Source of the DNA: Sphingomonas sp. HMP9
Lineage (GTDB): Bacteria; Pseudomonadota; Alphaproteobacteria; Sphingomonadales; Sphingomonadaceae
Reading direction: 5' to 3'
Assembly (NCBI RefSeq): GCF_013374115.1
Contig: NZ_AP022673.1
Location: forward strand, 1,950,501 to 2,014,500
DNA: 64,000 bases
Shown here: piece after piece, positions 25,409 through 34,278 of the stretch
Position numbering within the stretch: position 1 is the first letter of the stretch
Layout: each line of letters starts with the position of its first letter
Translations under genes and position numbers: made by a program
The notes under the pieces: generated by a model
What the model was told of the DNA's origin: nothing
The model's input: the letters and a program-made list of their open reading frames with translations, nothing else
The model's database searches: none

Positions 25409-26605
25409 TCAGAGACCCAGAATGGCTTTGGAGATGATGTTCTTCTGGATCTCGTTCGACCCGCCGAAGATCGACAGTTTGCGGTTATTGAAATAGCTCG
25501 GTGCCGCCATCGCCGCATCCTCGGGGCCGACATCCTCGCCGTTCCACCCGGCCTCCAGCGCCTCGGGAATGTACGGCGCGGCATAAGAGCCATAAGCGCG
25601 CCGCGTCAGCGCAGTGATCTCCTGGCGGATCTCGGTCCCCTTGATCTTGAGCATCGAGCTTTCCGCCCCCGGCGCGCCGCCGCCCGCCACCGCGGCCAGC
25701 ACGCGGAGATTGGTCGTCTGCATGTTGGCGAGGTCGATCTCGACCCGCGCCATCCGTGCCGCGAACAGCGGATCGTCGGCCAGCGCACGCCCGCCCTTCT
25801 TCTGCGACTGCGCGACCTCCTTCAGCCGCTCGAACGACGCAATCGAGAAGCCGACGCCCGCGATGTTGGTCCGCTCGTAGGTCAGCAGATACTTGGCGTA
25901 GGTCCAGCCCTGGTTCTCTTCGCCGACGAGGTTGGCGACAGGCACCTCGACGTCGGTGAAGAACACCTCGTTCACCTCCTGCTCGCCGTCGATCAGCGTG
26001 ATCGGGCGGACTTCGATGCCGGGCGACTTCATGTCGATCAGCAGGAAGCTGATGCCCTCCTGCTTCTTGGCGGTCGCATCGGTGCGGACGAGGCAGAAAA
26101 TCATGTCGGCATGCTGGCCGAGCGTCGTCCACGTCTTCTGGCCGTTGACGACATAGACGTCGCCGTTCCGGACGGCGGTCGTCTTGAGGCCCGCGAGATC
26201 GGACCCTGCGCCCGGCTCGGAATAGCCCTGGCACCACCAGTCAGAGCCGTCGAGAATGCGCGGCAGCCACTGCGCCTTCTGCTCCTCGGAGCCATATTTG
26301 ATCAGCACCGGCCCAAGCATATTTACGCCGAACGGAACGACGCGGGGCGCGTGGGCAAGCGCCGATTCGTTGTCGAAGATAAAGCGCTGAATCACGCTCC
26401 AGCCGGGACCGCCCCATTGTTCGGGCCAGTGATTGGCGAGCCAGCCGCGTTCGTTGAGGATCGCGTGCCATTCCTCCATGTCCGCCTTGCGCAGGCGCTT
26501 GCCTTCGCGGACCAGCGTCGAGAGGCGCGCGGGGAGTTTGTCGCGGAAGAACGCGCGGACTTCGTCGCGGAACGATTCTTCCTCGGGCGTGAAGCTGAGA
26601 TCCAT
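25409..26605 (-). CDS. Acyl-CoA dehydrogenase family protein, large subunit-like
   Basis: The 398-residue flavoprotein has WLANHWPEQWGGPGWS near 53, QGYSEPGAGSDLAGLKT near 128, YVVNGQKTWTTLGQHAD near 152 and a C-terminal SIFGGSNEIQKNIISKAIL. The GSNEIQ ending and four-base spacing to the next gene match two-subunit acyl-CoA dehydrogenases used on branched or cyclic acyl-CoAs. The substrate cannot be told. Two ATGs lie in frame (26611 and 26605); AGGAG is nine bases from the second, which I prefer. Confidence 0.85.
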   Translation of the reverse strand: MDLSFTPEEESFRDEVRAFFRDKLPARLSTLVREGKRLRKADMEEWHAILNERGWLANHWPEQWGGPGWSVIQRFIFDNESALAHAPRVVPFGVNMLGPVLIKYGSEEQKAQWLPRILDGSDWWCQGYSEPGAGSDLAGLKTTAVRNGDVYVVNGQKTWTTLGQHADMIFCLVRTDATAKKQEGISFLLIDMKSPGIEVRPITLIDGEQEVNEVFFTDVEVPVANLVGEENQGWTYAKYLLTYERTNIAGVGFSIASFERLKEVAQSQKKGGRALADDPLFAARMARVEIDLANMQTTNLRVLAAVAGGGAPGAESSMLKIKGTEIRQEITALTRRAYGSYAAPYIPEALEAGWNGEDVGPEDAAMAAPSYFNNRKLSIFGGSNEIQKNIISKAILGL

Positions 26606-26738
26606 GGCCATGTGCTCCTGATGTTGGAGTCCATGTGCCACAGTCGAACGCGAAATTGAAGGACCGGTATGGTCTAAATCGCATGGATCTTGAAGCAAGG
26701 TGCCGCAGGTTAATTCGGACGGTATCACCGCCGCCCAT

Positions 26739-26820
26739 GTCATCCTGACGAACGTCGGGACCCGGAGCCAGAAGCGTTAGCGCCTGTTACCCTGGGTCCT
26801 GACGTTCGTCAGGAGGACGG
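26739..26820. repeat. Palindromic element family A, copy 7 (degenerate)
   Basis: Arms read GTCATCCTGACGAACGTCGGGA and TCCTGACGTTCGTCAGGAGGAC. Both inner hairpins are kept although the sequence has drifted. It lies between the acyl-CoA dehydrogenase pair and the AlgE-like gene. Confidence 0.85.
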
Positions 26821-26831
26821 CGTGAGGCAGA

Positions 26832-28385
26832 TCAGAACCGGAAGCTCAGCCACCCCGCGCCGAAGTTGGTGCCCTTATACCCGGCATTGGTCAGCGCATC
26901 GCCCGCCTTGAAATGCTCGAGCCGGCCGGTAAACGACAACCGCGGCGTTATCGACCATACCGCCTGCAAACGCGCCGCCTGCCCGATCTCGCGGCCGCCG
27001 ACGTTCTGCGTGCCCAGATACGGCGTCCCGTTCGAGCGATAGACCGCATCGTTCAACGTCGCGCGCCACATGAACTCGTATTCCGCCGTCACCCGCACTT
27101 TGGCGATCGGTTGGAACGAGACGTTCGGCGCCGCGTCGATATAGTTGATCGGCCCGACGAACACGCCGTAGGTGTAATAGATGTTATTGCCGAACGGCGA
27201 GAACGACGTCCGCAGCGGCTTGGTCGGGTCGAACGCATCGCCACCACTGCCGTAATCCCCGCGCAGGCCCACGCGCGGCGCGGACTTGTCCTTGCCGAGA
27301 CGGTAGGTCTGTGCGGCGAACACCTGCCACGCCTTGATCGGACGGCCGTTGAAATTCCCCTCCTCGCGCGTGACGGTGTAATCCACCGTCAGCGGCCCCG
27401 CGGTGCCCCACAGCCGCCCGCCATAATAAATGCGCTCCTCGACGCCGCGCCGCTGACCCCAGATCTGGTCGCGACTGCGCAGCCGCCACAGCAGGGGGTC
27501 GAAGAACAGCTTCGATCCGCCGAACAGCTTTTCGGGAAGGACGACGCCCAGGCTGATGCCGCTGAACCTCGTATCCTTGTCGGTCTTGTCGTCCGACAGC
27601 CCCTCGGTGCCGTAATTCACGAAGTTGAAGTCGAACACGTCGGCGCGCAGCGTCTTGCCCTTCGCCCAGGCGCGGACGCCGTCGAGCACGAACATAACGG
27701 CATTATTGTCGCGCGCCGAGACGAGCAGGCTGATGCCATCGGTGAACTCCTGCCGGCCACCGCGCACGCCAACCTCGACATTGCCGACCTTGCCGTAAAC
27801 GTCGGCAAAGGCCTGTTGCAGGAACAGGTCGTTGCGCTGCGTTCCCGCAACCGCGCCGGTGTTGACGCCGCCGACCGTCCCGTTGGCGAGCTCGCCGAAC
27901 ACGCGGAAATGATCGCCGAGATGCAGGTCCGCGCCGCCGACCACGCGGAGGATGTCGAGCCGCTGCGCGTCCGTCTCGACCAGCCCCTGGTTGCTGGTGA
28001 AATTCACGCGCGCGCGGATTTCGCCGCTGAGCGTCAGATAGCTGTTAGACCCGGAATCGATCGAGATATATTTCAACGAATCCAGCGGATCGTCTCGCTT
28101 CGCGGGATCCTTGTACTTGCTCCAGTCCTCCGCCCAGCGCGAGATGTTGTAGCCGCCAGTCGTCGCGCCGTACCCCTCGGCCTCGGCCGGATAGCCCGAA
28201 TCTTTCTCGGCGGTTGGCGTGCCGGCGGGCTTTGCGCCCTTGTCCGCATTGACGGGGACGTTCGCCGCAGTCGGGTCGGTCTGCGCAGAGCCGCCCTGCG
28301 CCGGACTGCCAGTCTGCGCGAAGGCGGGGCATGCGATTACGATGGCGAGCGCACAAACGCTACTACCCATGAAAACTCGGGTCAT
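26832..28385 (-). CDS. AlgE-like (alginate export family) outer-membrane barrel
   Basis: The 517-residue protein has a clear signal peptide (MTRVFMGSSVCALAIVIACP ending at AFAQ) followed by a low-complexity Gly/Thr/Pro/Asp segment and then alternating beta strands such as SYLTLSGEIRARVNF and FRVFGELANG, ending with the Phe-terminated strand GAGWLSFRF. The layout is that of the alginate-export porin-like family. It lies 63 bp downstream of dctA on the same strand, with a hairpin between, so it may serve uptake of an organic acid rather than alginate; that is inference. ATG 28385 follows AAGG. Confidence 0.75.
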   Translation of the reverse strand: MTRVFMGSSVCALAIVIACPAFAQTGSPAQGGSAQTDPTAANVPVNADKGAKPAGTPTAEKDSGYPAEAEGYGATTGGYNISRWAEDWSKYKDPAKRDDPLDSLKYISIDSGSNSYLTLSGEIRARVNFTSNQGLVETDAQRLDILRVVGGADLHLGDHFRVFGELANGTVGGVNTGAVAGTQRNDLFLQQAFADVYGKVGNVEVGVRGGRQEFTDGISLLVSARDNNAVMFVLDGVRAWAKGKTLRADVFDFNFVNYGTEGLSDDKTDKDTRFSGISLGVVLPEKLFGGSKLFFDPLLWRLRSRDQIWGQRRGVEERIYYGGRLWGTAGPLTVDYTVTREEGNFNGRPIKAWQVFAAQTYRLGKDKSAPRVGLRGDYGSGGDAFDPTKPLRTSFSPFGNNIYYTYGVFVGPINYIDAAPNVSFQPIAKVRVTAEYEFMWRATLNDAVYRSNGTPYLGTQNVGGREIGQAARLQAVWSITPRLSFTGRLEHFKAGDALTNAGYKGTNFGAGWLSFRF

Positions 28386-28410
28386 TGGGAACACCTTGGT
28401 TCAGTAAGAC

Positions 28411-28442
28411 GCCGTCCGTCCGCCGTATGGCGAACGGACGGC
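28411..28442 (-). terminator. Stable hairpin between dctA and the AlgE-like gene
   Basis: GCCGTCCGT and ACGGACGGC form a 9-bp stem around an inner CGCC/GGCG stem. There is no long T run, so it may attenuate rather than stop transcription from dctA. Confidence 0.55.
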
Positions 28443-28448
28443 TTCAGG

Positions 28449-29789
28449 TCAGGCAGCGACGGGGGGGATCGCCGCAGGCACGAACTCGGGCAGCTTGCCC
28501 GATAGCGCGGCGTCGAGCTTGTCGCGGTCAAGCGCACCTTCCCAGCGGGCGACGACGATCGTCGCGACCGCGTTGCCGATGAAGTTGGTGAGGCTGCGGC
28601 ACTCGCTCATGAAGCGATCGACGCCGAGGATCAGCGCCATCCCGGCGATCGGCACGGTCGGTACGATCGAAAGCGTGGCGGCCAGCGTGATGAAGCCCGC
28701 GCCAGTCACGCCCGCCGCACCCTTCGAAGAGATCATCGCGACGACCAGCAGCAGCAATTCCTGCCCGAGCGTCAGATGCGTGTTCGTCGCCTGCGCGATG
28801 AACAGCGCCGCCAGCGTCATGTAGATGTTGGTACCGTCGAGGTTGAACGAATAGCCGGTCGGCACGACCAGCCCGACGACCGACTTCTCGCAGCCCGCGG
28901 CCTCCATCTTCTGGATCAGGTTCGGAAGGGCCGCTTCAGACGACGAGGTACCGAGCACCAGCAGCAGTTCGGCCTTCAGATACTTGATCAGCTTGAAGAT
29001 CGAGAAGCCCGTCAGGCGCGCAACGGTGCCGAGGACGACCACCACGAACAGCGCCGCGGTCAGATAGAAGGTCGCGACCAGCGCGCCGAGATTGGCAAGG
29101 CTGCCGATCCCGTATTTGCCGATCGTGAACGCGATCGCCCCGAACGCACCGAGCGGCGCTGCGCGCATCAGAATGCCGACCAGCTTGAAGACGATCAGGC
29201 TGAGGCGCTCGAGGAAGTTGAGCACCGGCTTGGCCGGCTCGCCGACCAGGCTCAGCGAAATGCCGAACAGGATCGCGACGAGCAGGATCTGGAGGATATT
29301 CCCTTCCGTGAACGCGCTGACCATCGTGTCCGGGATGATGCTCATCAGGAACCCGGTGATCGTCGTCTCATGCGCCTTCACGGTGAAGTCGGCGATGCCC
29401 TTGGTATCGAGCGAGGCTGCGTCGATGTTCATCCCCGCGCCCGGCTGGACGACGTTGGCAACGATGAAGCCGACGATCAGCGCAAGCGTCGAGAAGAACA
29501 GGAAATAGGCGAACGCCTTGCCGGCCACGCGGCCGACCGAGCCCAGTTCCTTCATGCCCGCGATACCCGTGACGAGCGTCAGGAAGATCACCGGGGCGAT
29601 GATCATCTTCACCAGCTTGATGAACGCATCGCCGAGCGGCTTCAGCGCCGCGCCGTACGTCGGATAGAAATGCCCGAGCGCCGCACCCAGCGCGATCGCG
29701 ATCAGCACCTGGATATAGAGCTGGCCGCTCCAGCGCTTGCGCGCCGGCGTTTCCGCGACGCCATATGTCTGGGATGGTAGGGTCAACAT
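28449..29789 (-). CDS. dctA: C4-dicarboxylate/proton symporter
   Basis: The 446-residue inner-membrane carrier belongs to the DAACS family. It shows [20 protein letters not shown], the Ser-rich reentrant loop [20 protein letters not shown] near 270, [21 protein letters not shown] near 300 and [20 protein letters not shown] near 395, all in DctA form. It imports succinate, fumarate and malate. AGGAGG lies two bases before GC-ATG 29789; the frame runs further but without a ribosome site. It is divergent from dctBD, its likely regulators. Confidence 0.95.
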   Translation of the reverse strand: MLTLPSQTYGVAETPARKRWSGQLYIQVLIAIALGAALGHFYPTYGAALKPLGDAFIKLVKMIIAPVIFLTLVTGIAGMKELGSVGRVAGKAFAYFLFFSTLALIVGFIVANVVQPGAGMNIDAASLDTKGIADFTVKAHETTITGFLMSIIPDTMVSAFTEGNILQILLVAILFGISLSLVGEPAKPVLNFLERLSLIVFKLVGILMRAAPLGAFGAIAFTIGKYGIGSLANLGALVATFYLTAALFVVVVLGTVARLTGFSIFKLIKYLKAELLLVLGTSSSEAALPNLIQKMEAAGCEKSVVGLVVPTGYSFNLDGTNIYMTLAALFIAQATNTHLTLGQELLLLVVAMISSKGAAGVTGAGFITLAATLSIVPTVPIAGMALILGVDRFMSECRSLTNFIGNAVATIVVARWEGALDRDKLDAALSGKLPEFVPAAIPPVAA

Positions 29790-29830
29790 CGCCTCCTGAA
29801 AACCGTCGTCCACTGCAACGGGACGTTATG

Positions 29831-29844
29831 GCAACCGTAATGCC
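29831..29844 (-). promoter_or_regulatory. Candidate sigma54 -24/-12 promoter for dctA
   Basis: On the minus strand GGCATTACGGTTGC has GG and GC separated by exactly 10 bases and keeps GGCA and TTGC of the consensus TGGCAC-N5-TTGCA. The start site would fall about 30 nt before the dctA ATG, leaving room for its AGGAGG. Confidence 0.55.
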
Positions 29845-29930
29845 GGGCCGGACCGCGGACTACAAGACTGAGTCCAGCCATCCATAAAACGTTGGTTTTG
29901 CGGGGTTTGTGGCCATACCCGGTTTTCAGA

Positions 29931-29948
29931 TGTGCGAAAAACGCCACT
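29931..29948. promoter_or_regulatory. Weak dyad, possible distal DctD site
   Basis: TGTGCG-AAAAA-CGCCACT is an imperfect dyad about 100 bp upstream of the dctA promoter and 43 bp (about four helical turns) from the better dyad at 29974. The spacing is the reason for listing it. Confidence 0.3.
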
Positions 29949-29973
29949 ATTCAGCTGTAGCAGGAGGCGTTGG

Positions 29974-29991
29974 TGTGTGATAATCCGCACA
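29974..29991. promoter_or_regulatory. Dyad TGTG...CACA, possible DctD site
   Basis: TGTGTGATAATCCGCACA is an imperfect palindrome ending directly before the dctB ATG. As I recall, rhizobial DctD sites have the form TGTGCGG-N-CCGCACA, which this resembles. Binding here would also repress dctB. Confidence 0.4.
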
Positions 29992-29992
29992 A

Positions 29993-31792
29993 ATGGCGCG
30001 GCTCAGATCCCCCCTTTTCATCACCGCGCTGGCGGTGCTGCTGGCGTTCGCGGCGCTCGGCATGGTCGTCGCGGGCGTCGCCTCGATCTATGGCCCGCGC
30101 GCGGTGGCGGACGCGACCGCAACGGTGCGGATGCGCGCGGTCCAGCAGACGCGCAGCAACCTCCGCCTGCTCGAGGCGGAGTTGCAGACCTACCGGCTGC
30201 TCCCGGTCATGCTCGGCGAATATCCGGATGTCCGGGCCGCACTCGCCTCGGGCACGGTCGATCCGGCGCTCAACACGAAGCTGGCACTGCTGGCGCAGCG
30301 GACCGGCGCCCCGGTGATCTACGCGCTCGATACGCACGGCATGACGATCGCCGCCTCGAACGCCGCACGCGCGGACAGCTTTCTCGGCCACGACTATCGC
30401 TATCGCGATTATTTCACCAAGGCGATGGCCTCGGGCGCGACCGAGTTCTTTGCGCTCGGCAGCGTCAGCGGGCGGCCCGGCCTGTATCTGTCACGACGCA
30501 TCGACCGCGACGGGCGTCCGCTCGGCGTGGTCGTGGTGAAGGTCGAGTTCGGCAAGATCGCGCGCGCGTGGATCCAGGATATGATGGCGACCTTCGTCAC
30601 CGATCCCGATGGCATCATCCTGATCTCGAGCGATCCGAAGCTCGAATTCAGGACGACGCGTACGCTGTCCCCTGCGCGTCGCGCGGCATTGATCGCGACA
30701 CGCCAGTTCGGCACGTCGCCGCTCGCCCCGGCACCGCTGACGCTTCGCGGCGGCGTATGGCACGAGGGGGTGTCGCGGCTGCCCAACGGATCGCCCGCGA
30801 TCGCGGTCTCGCTCCCGGTGCCGATTGCAGGCTGGCGGCTGGTGCATATGGAGCCGCTCGACGCCGCGTTGCGCGCCGCCGCGGCGCGCACGCGCTGGGC
30901 GACCGCGATCGCGGCGCTGCTGACGATCGCGGTGATCGTTGCCGCGTGGTGGCTCCACGAACGCCGCAAGCGCAACGCAGGTGCGCGCGCCGAACTCGAG
31001 GCCGAGGTCGCACGGCGCACCGCAGAGCTGCGCGCCACCGCCGACCGCCTCCAGATCGAGGTCGAACAGCGCGAGGCGTCCGACCAGCGCTTTCGCCAGG
31101 CGCGCGAGGAGCTGGCGCACGCCAACCGGGTCGGCTCGATCGGCACGATCACCGCCAGCGTCGCGCACGAGATCAACCAGCCGGTCGCCGCGATCCGCAC
31201 CTTCGCCGACAACGCCGCCGCCTTCCTCGCGCGCGGCGAACCCGCACGCGCGGCGACCAATCTCCAGTCGATCGTCGATCTCACCAGCCGGATCGGCACG
31301 ATCACCGCCGGCTTGCGCCGCTACGCACGACGTGGCGCAGGCTCAATCGGCCCGGTCGCACTCGACGAGGCCGTCGACGGCGTCCGCCTGCTGATCGGCG
31401 ACCGCTTCCGCGCGAAGGGCGTGACGCTCGATCTGCCAACGGGTCCCGAGGCACGGCTGACCGTGATCGCCGGCCGCGTCCGGCTGGAGCAGGTCCTAGT
31501 CAACCTCCTCCAGAACGCACTCGACGCGGTGGCCGACCGGCGCGATGCCCGCGTCAGCGTCACGGTCGGCCGGAAGGGCCGCGACGTCGTGCTGACCGTT
31601 GCCGACAACGGCCCCGGCATCGCGCCCGCGATGGCCGACCACCTCTTCACCCCGTTCGAGACGAGCAAGAAGGACGGCCTTGGCCTGGGCCTCGGCATCG
31701 CGCGCGACATCATGACCGAGTTCGGCGGCACGCTCGACCTCGTCCCAGCCCCCGAAGGTGCGATCTTCCGCATGATCCTGGTAAAAGCATGA
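29993..31792 (+). CDS. dctB: C4-dicarboxylate sensor histidine kinase
   Basis: The 599-residue protein has a first membrane helix at about 8-30, a periplasmic PAS-like/Cache sensor with DYRYRDYFTKAMASG near 137, a second helix near 302-322, a coiled segment and the kinase core: H-box SVAHEINQPVAAIRTFADN with His near 391, N-box VLVNLLQNALDAV and G-boxes NGPGIA and GLGLGLGIA. This matches DctB, which senses succinate-type acids. It overlaps dctD by ATGA. No ribosome site precedes the ATG closely; AGGAGG lies 25 bases away. Confidence 0.9.
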   Translation: MARLRSPLFITALAVLLAFAALGMVVAGVASIYGPRAVADATATVRMRAVQQTRSNLRLLEAELQTYRLLPVMLGEYPDVRAALASGTVDPALNTKLALLAQRTGAPVIYALDTHGMTIAASNAARADSFLGHDYRYRDYFTKAMASGATEFFALGSVSGRPGLYLSRRIDRDGRPLGVVVVKVEFGKIARAWIQDMMATFVTDPDGIILISSDPKLEFRTTRTLSPARRAALIATRQFGTSPLAPAPLTLRGGVWHEGVSRLPNGSPAIAVSLPVPIAGWRLVHMEPLDAALRAAAARTRWATAIAALLTIAVIVAAWWLHERRKRNAGARAELEAEVARRTAELRATADRLQIEVEQREASDQRFRQAREELAHANRVGSIGTITASVAHEINQPVAAIRTFADNAAAFLARGEPARAATNLQSIVDLTSRIGTITAGLRRYARRGAGSIGPVALDEAVDGVRLLIGDRFRAKGVTLDLPTGPEARLTVIAGRVRLEQVLVNLLQNALDAVADRRDARVSVTVGRKGRDVVLTVADNGPGIAPAMADHLFTPFETSKKDGLGLGLGIARDIMTEFGGTLDLVPAPEGAIFRMILVKA

Positions 31793-33126
31793 CCGAGCAA
31801 GCCGTTCTCTTGGTCGATGACGACGACGTCCTGCGCGGCGCGCTCGAACAATCGTTCGAACTCGCCGGCATCGCGGTGATCGCCGAACGCGATCCGACCG
31901 TCGCGCTGGCGCGCGTGACCGCAGGGTTCGACGGCGCTGTGGTGTCCGACATCCGCATGCCGAAGATGGACGGGCTCGAGCTGTTCCGCCGGATCGCCGC
32001 GATCGACCACGAGATCCCGGTGCTGCTGATGACCGGGCACGGCGACGTCGCGATGGCGGTCGCTGCGCTCAAGAACGGCGCGTTCGACTTCATCCCGAAA
32101 CCGTTCGCCACGGATCACCTCATCGCCGGCGCACGCCGCGCGCTCGAAATGCGCCGCCTCGTCCTCGACAACCGCCGCCTGCGCGCCGCCGCGGAAGAAA
32201 CGATCGGCGCCGAACCGCTCATCGGCGAGACCCCCGTCATGGTCCGCCTCCGCGACACCATGCGCCAGATCGCCCAAGCCGATATCGACGTGCTGGTCGA
32301 GGGCGAGACCGGCACCGGCAAGGAGCTCGTCGCCGTCCTCCTCCACCGCTGGAGCAACCGCCGCTCGCGGCCCTTCGTCGCGGTCAACTGCGCCGCGCTG
32401 CCCGAGGCGGTCGCCGAGATCGAGCTGTTCGGCCATGACGGAGACTCGCGGCTGCCGCGCACCGGGCGGATCGAGGCATCGAACCGCGGCACGCTCTTCC
32501 TCGACGAGATCGAAAGCACGCTGCCGGCGTTCCAGGCGAAACTGCTACGGGTGCTGGAGGAACGCGAGGTGATGCCCGTCGGCGGCGACCTGCCACGCGC
32601 GCTCGACCTCCGCGTGATTGCCGCCGCCAAGCCCGGCCTCGAACAAGCCGTCGAGGACGGTCGCTTCCGCGCCGACCTGCTGTTCCGCCTCGACGCGGTC
32701 CGCCTCCGCATCCCGCCGTTGCGCGAACGCCGCGACGACATTCCGCTATTGTTCGGCCATCTGCTCCATCAGGCGGCAGAGCGGTTCGGCCGCGACGTGC
32801 CGACCATCGACACCGCCACGCTCGCCTATCTCGGGCAGCACGACTGGCCCGGCAACGTCCGCGAACTCGACAACCTCGCCAAACGCCTCGTGCTCCGCGT
32901 CAAAGCGGACGAACCCGCGGACGAAGACAGCGACATCCCCCTCCCCGCGCGCGTCGACAAGTTCGAGGAAGCGACGATCCGCGCCACGCTGCAACAGGTC
33001 AGCGGCGACGTCCGCTCGGCGCTGGCGGCGCTCGGCATCCCGCGGAAAACCTTCTACGACAAGCTCAAGCGCCACGACATCGACGTCGAAGCGTACCGCC
33101 CGACCAAGTCCCAACCGTCATCCTGA
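31789..33126 (+). CDS. dctD: DctD-type NtrC-family response regulator lacking GAFTGA
   Basis: The 445-residue protein has a receiver (VDDDD at the start, phospho-Asp in VVSDIRMPKMDG near 53, Lys in FIPKPFATDHL), an AAA+ domain with Walker A GETGTGKE near 171 and Walker B GTLFLDEIES near 238, and a Fis-type HTH (RSALAALGIPRKTFYDKLK). Between FGH and GRIE, where sigma54 activators carry GAFTGA, it reads DGDSRLPRT: the loop is about four residues short and the motif is absent. The last residues PSS and the stop are supplied by a family A repeat. Start ATG overlaps the dctB stop. Confidence 0.88.
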   Translation: MTEQAVLLVDDDDVLRGALEQSFELAGIAVIAERDPTVALARVTAGFDGAVVSDIRMPKMDGLELFRRIAAIDHEIPVLLMTGHGDVAMAVAALKNGAFDFIPKPFATDHLIAGARRALEMRRLVLDNRRLRAAAEETIGAEPLIGETPVMVRLRDTMRQIAQADIDVLVEGETGTGKELVAVLLHRWSNRRSRPFVAVNCAALPEAVAEIELFGHDGDSRLPRTGRIEASNRGTLFLDEIESTLPAFQAKLLRVLEEREVMPVGGDLPRALDLRVIAAAKPGLEQAVEDGRFRADLLFRLDAVRLRIPPLRERRDDIPLLFGHLLHQAAERFGRDVPTIDTATLAYLGQHDWPGNVRELDNLAKRLVLRVKADEPADEDSDIPLPARVDKFEEATIRATLQQVSGDVRSALAALGIPRKTFYDKLKRHDIDVEAYRPTKSQPSS

Positions 33127-33199
33127 CGAAAGTCAGGATCCAGAGCCAAAAAGGGCTGCCCTCCGCAACCCTGGATCCTGACTTTCGTCAGGATGACGG
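33115..33199. repeat. Palindromic element family A, copy 8
   Basis: Both arms are type A and nearly perfect. Its first bases encode the C-terminus and stop codon of dctD, and it separates dctD from the convergent AbrB-family gene. Confidence 0.95.
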
Positions 33200-33222
33200 G
33201 CGTATGGAGGCAGTGCGGCGTG

Positions 33223-34278
33223 TCAGGTCGGAATAACCGGCACCACCCCGCCCTGCCGCGTGGCCACGAACTTCGCGAGCGGCGGCCCGATCACCAAAAC
33301 CCCGAGAAACCGCAGCACCTGAAGCGCCATCACGAACGGCACATCCACCGGACTCGACGCCGCGATGATCGCCACCGAGTCCATCCCGCCCGGGCTCGTC
33401 GCGAGATAGGCGGTAACCGGATCGATCCCCCACCAGCGCGTCAACGCCGCCGCGATCCCGCCGCAGAACGCGATCAGCAGCGCCACCGACAGCAGGATCC
33501 GCGGCATCGCCTTGCCCGCCACGAGCACCGTATCGCGCGTGAACGACAGCCCGATCTTCCACCCGACCACCGCATAGCTGATCGCGAGCAGCCACTGCGG
33601 CAGCACCGGCTGCGCGACCCCGGTAACGTTCAGCGCCGCGCCCGCGATCAGCGACCCGAGCAACGCCCCCGCCGGCAGCTTCAACGCGACACCAACCCCC
33701 GCACCAACACCGGCAATCGCGATCGTCCGCAGCACGGCGATCGGATCGACGGCCGCGAACCACGTCGCGGCGACGTGATGCCCGCTCCCGCCACCGACCA
33801 TCACCGCGGCCAGCACCGAGGCGACCACCGCAACGCACACGACGCGCGTGTACGTCATCACCGCGACCAGCCGCGAGTCCGCGCCATACGCCTGCGCCAT
33901 CAAGACCATCGCGCTCGCAGCCCCCGGCGTCGATCCCCACACCGCGACGGTGCCCGGCAATACCTGCCACCGGCTCAGCAGATAGCCGAGCACGCTGCTC
34001 GCCGCGAGTGTGACGCCGTTGACCATCAGAAACACCGGCCAGTGATCCGCCACCGTCGCGACGATCCCCGTCGTGATCGACCCCGCGATCAGCGTCCCCA
34101 CCGCCGCCTGCGCGCCGCGAAACGCTGAGGTGGGCACGCTCAGCGACCAGCCGCGCACCGCAAGCACCACCGCCGCGATCATGGGCCCGAGCAACAGCCC
34201 CGCGGGCAATCCGACCAGTTCCAGCACTGCCGCAATCACCGCCGACAGCGCGATCAAGACGGTCCAGCGCCCGATCAA
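33223..34278 (-). CDS. AbrB-family membrane protein (ammonia monooxygenase-like superfamily)
   Basis: The 351-residue protein has about ten hydrophobic helices in two similar halves; each half has a Gly-rich motif (GLPAGLLLGPMIAAVV early, and KLPAGALLGSLIAGAAL later) and PGGMDSVAIIAAS near 310, where the first half has GSTPGAASAMVLMAQ. This duplicated AbrB fold belongs to membrane proteins that are often mislabelled as ammonia monooxygenase; a transporter role is likely but the substrate is unknown. The likely start is TTG 34278, overlapping the upstream stop (TTGA). Confidence 0.75.
   Translation of the reverse strand: MIGRWTVLIALSAVIAAVLELVGLPAGLLLGPMIAAVVLAVRGWSLSVPTSAFRGAQAAVGTLIAGSITTGIVATVADHWPVFLMVNGVTLAASSVLGYLLSRWQVLPGTVAVWGSTPGAASAMVLMAQAYGADSRLVAVMTYTRVVCVAVVASVLAAVMVGGGSGHHVAATWFAAVDPIAVLRTIAIAGVGAGVGVALKLPAGALLGSLIAGAALNVTGVAQPVLPQWLLAISYAVVGWKIGLSFTRDTVLVAGKAMPRILLSVALLIAFCGGIAAALTRWWGIDPVTAYLATSPGGMDSVAIIAASSPVDVPFVMALQVLRFLGVLVIGPPLAKFVATRQGGVVPVIPT

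Noticed and set aside
29932..33126. Single 1064-codon frame that appears to fuse an upstream part to DctD
   Set aside because: The part before 31789 is an out-of-frame reading of dctB. dctD has its own ATG overlapping the dctB stop.
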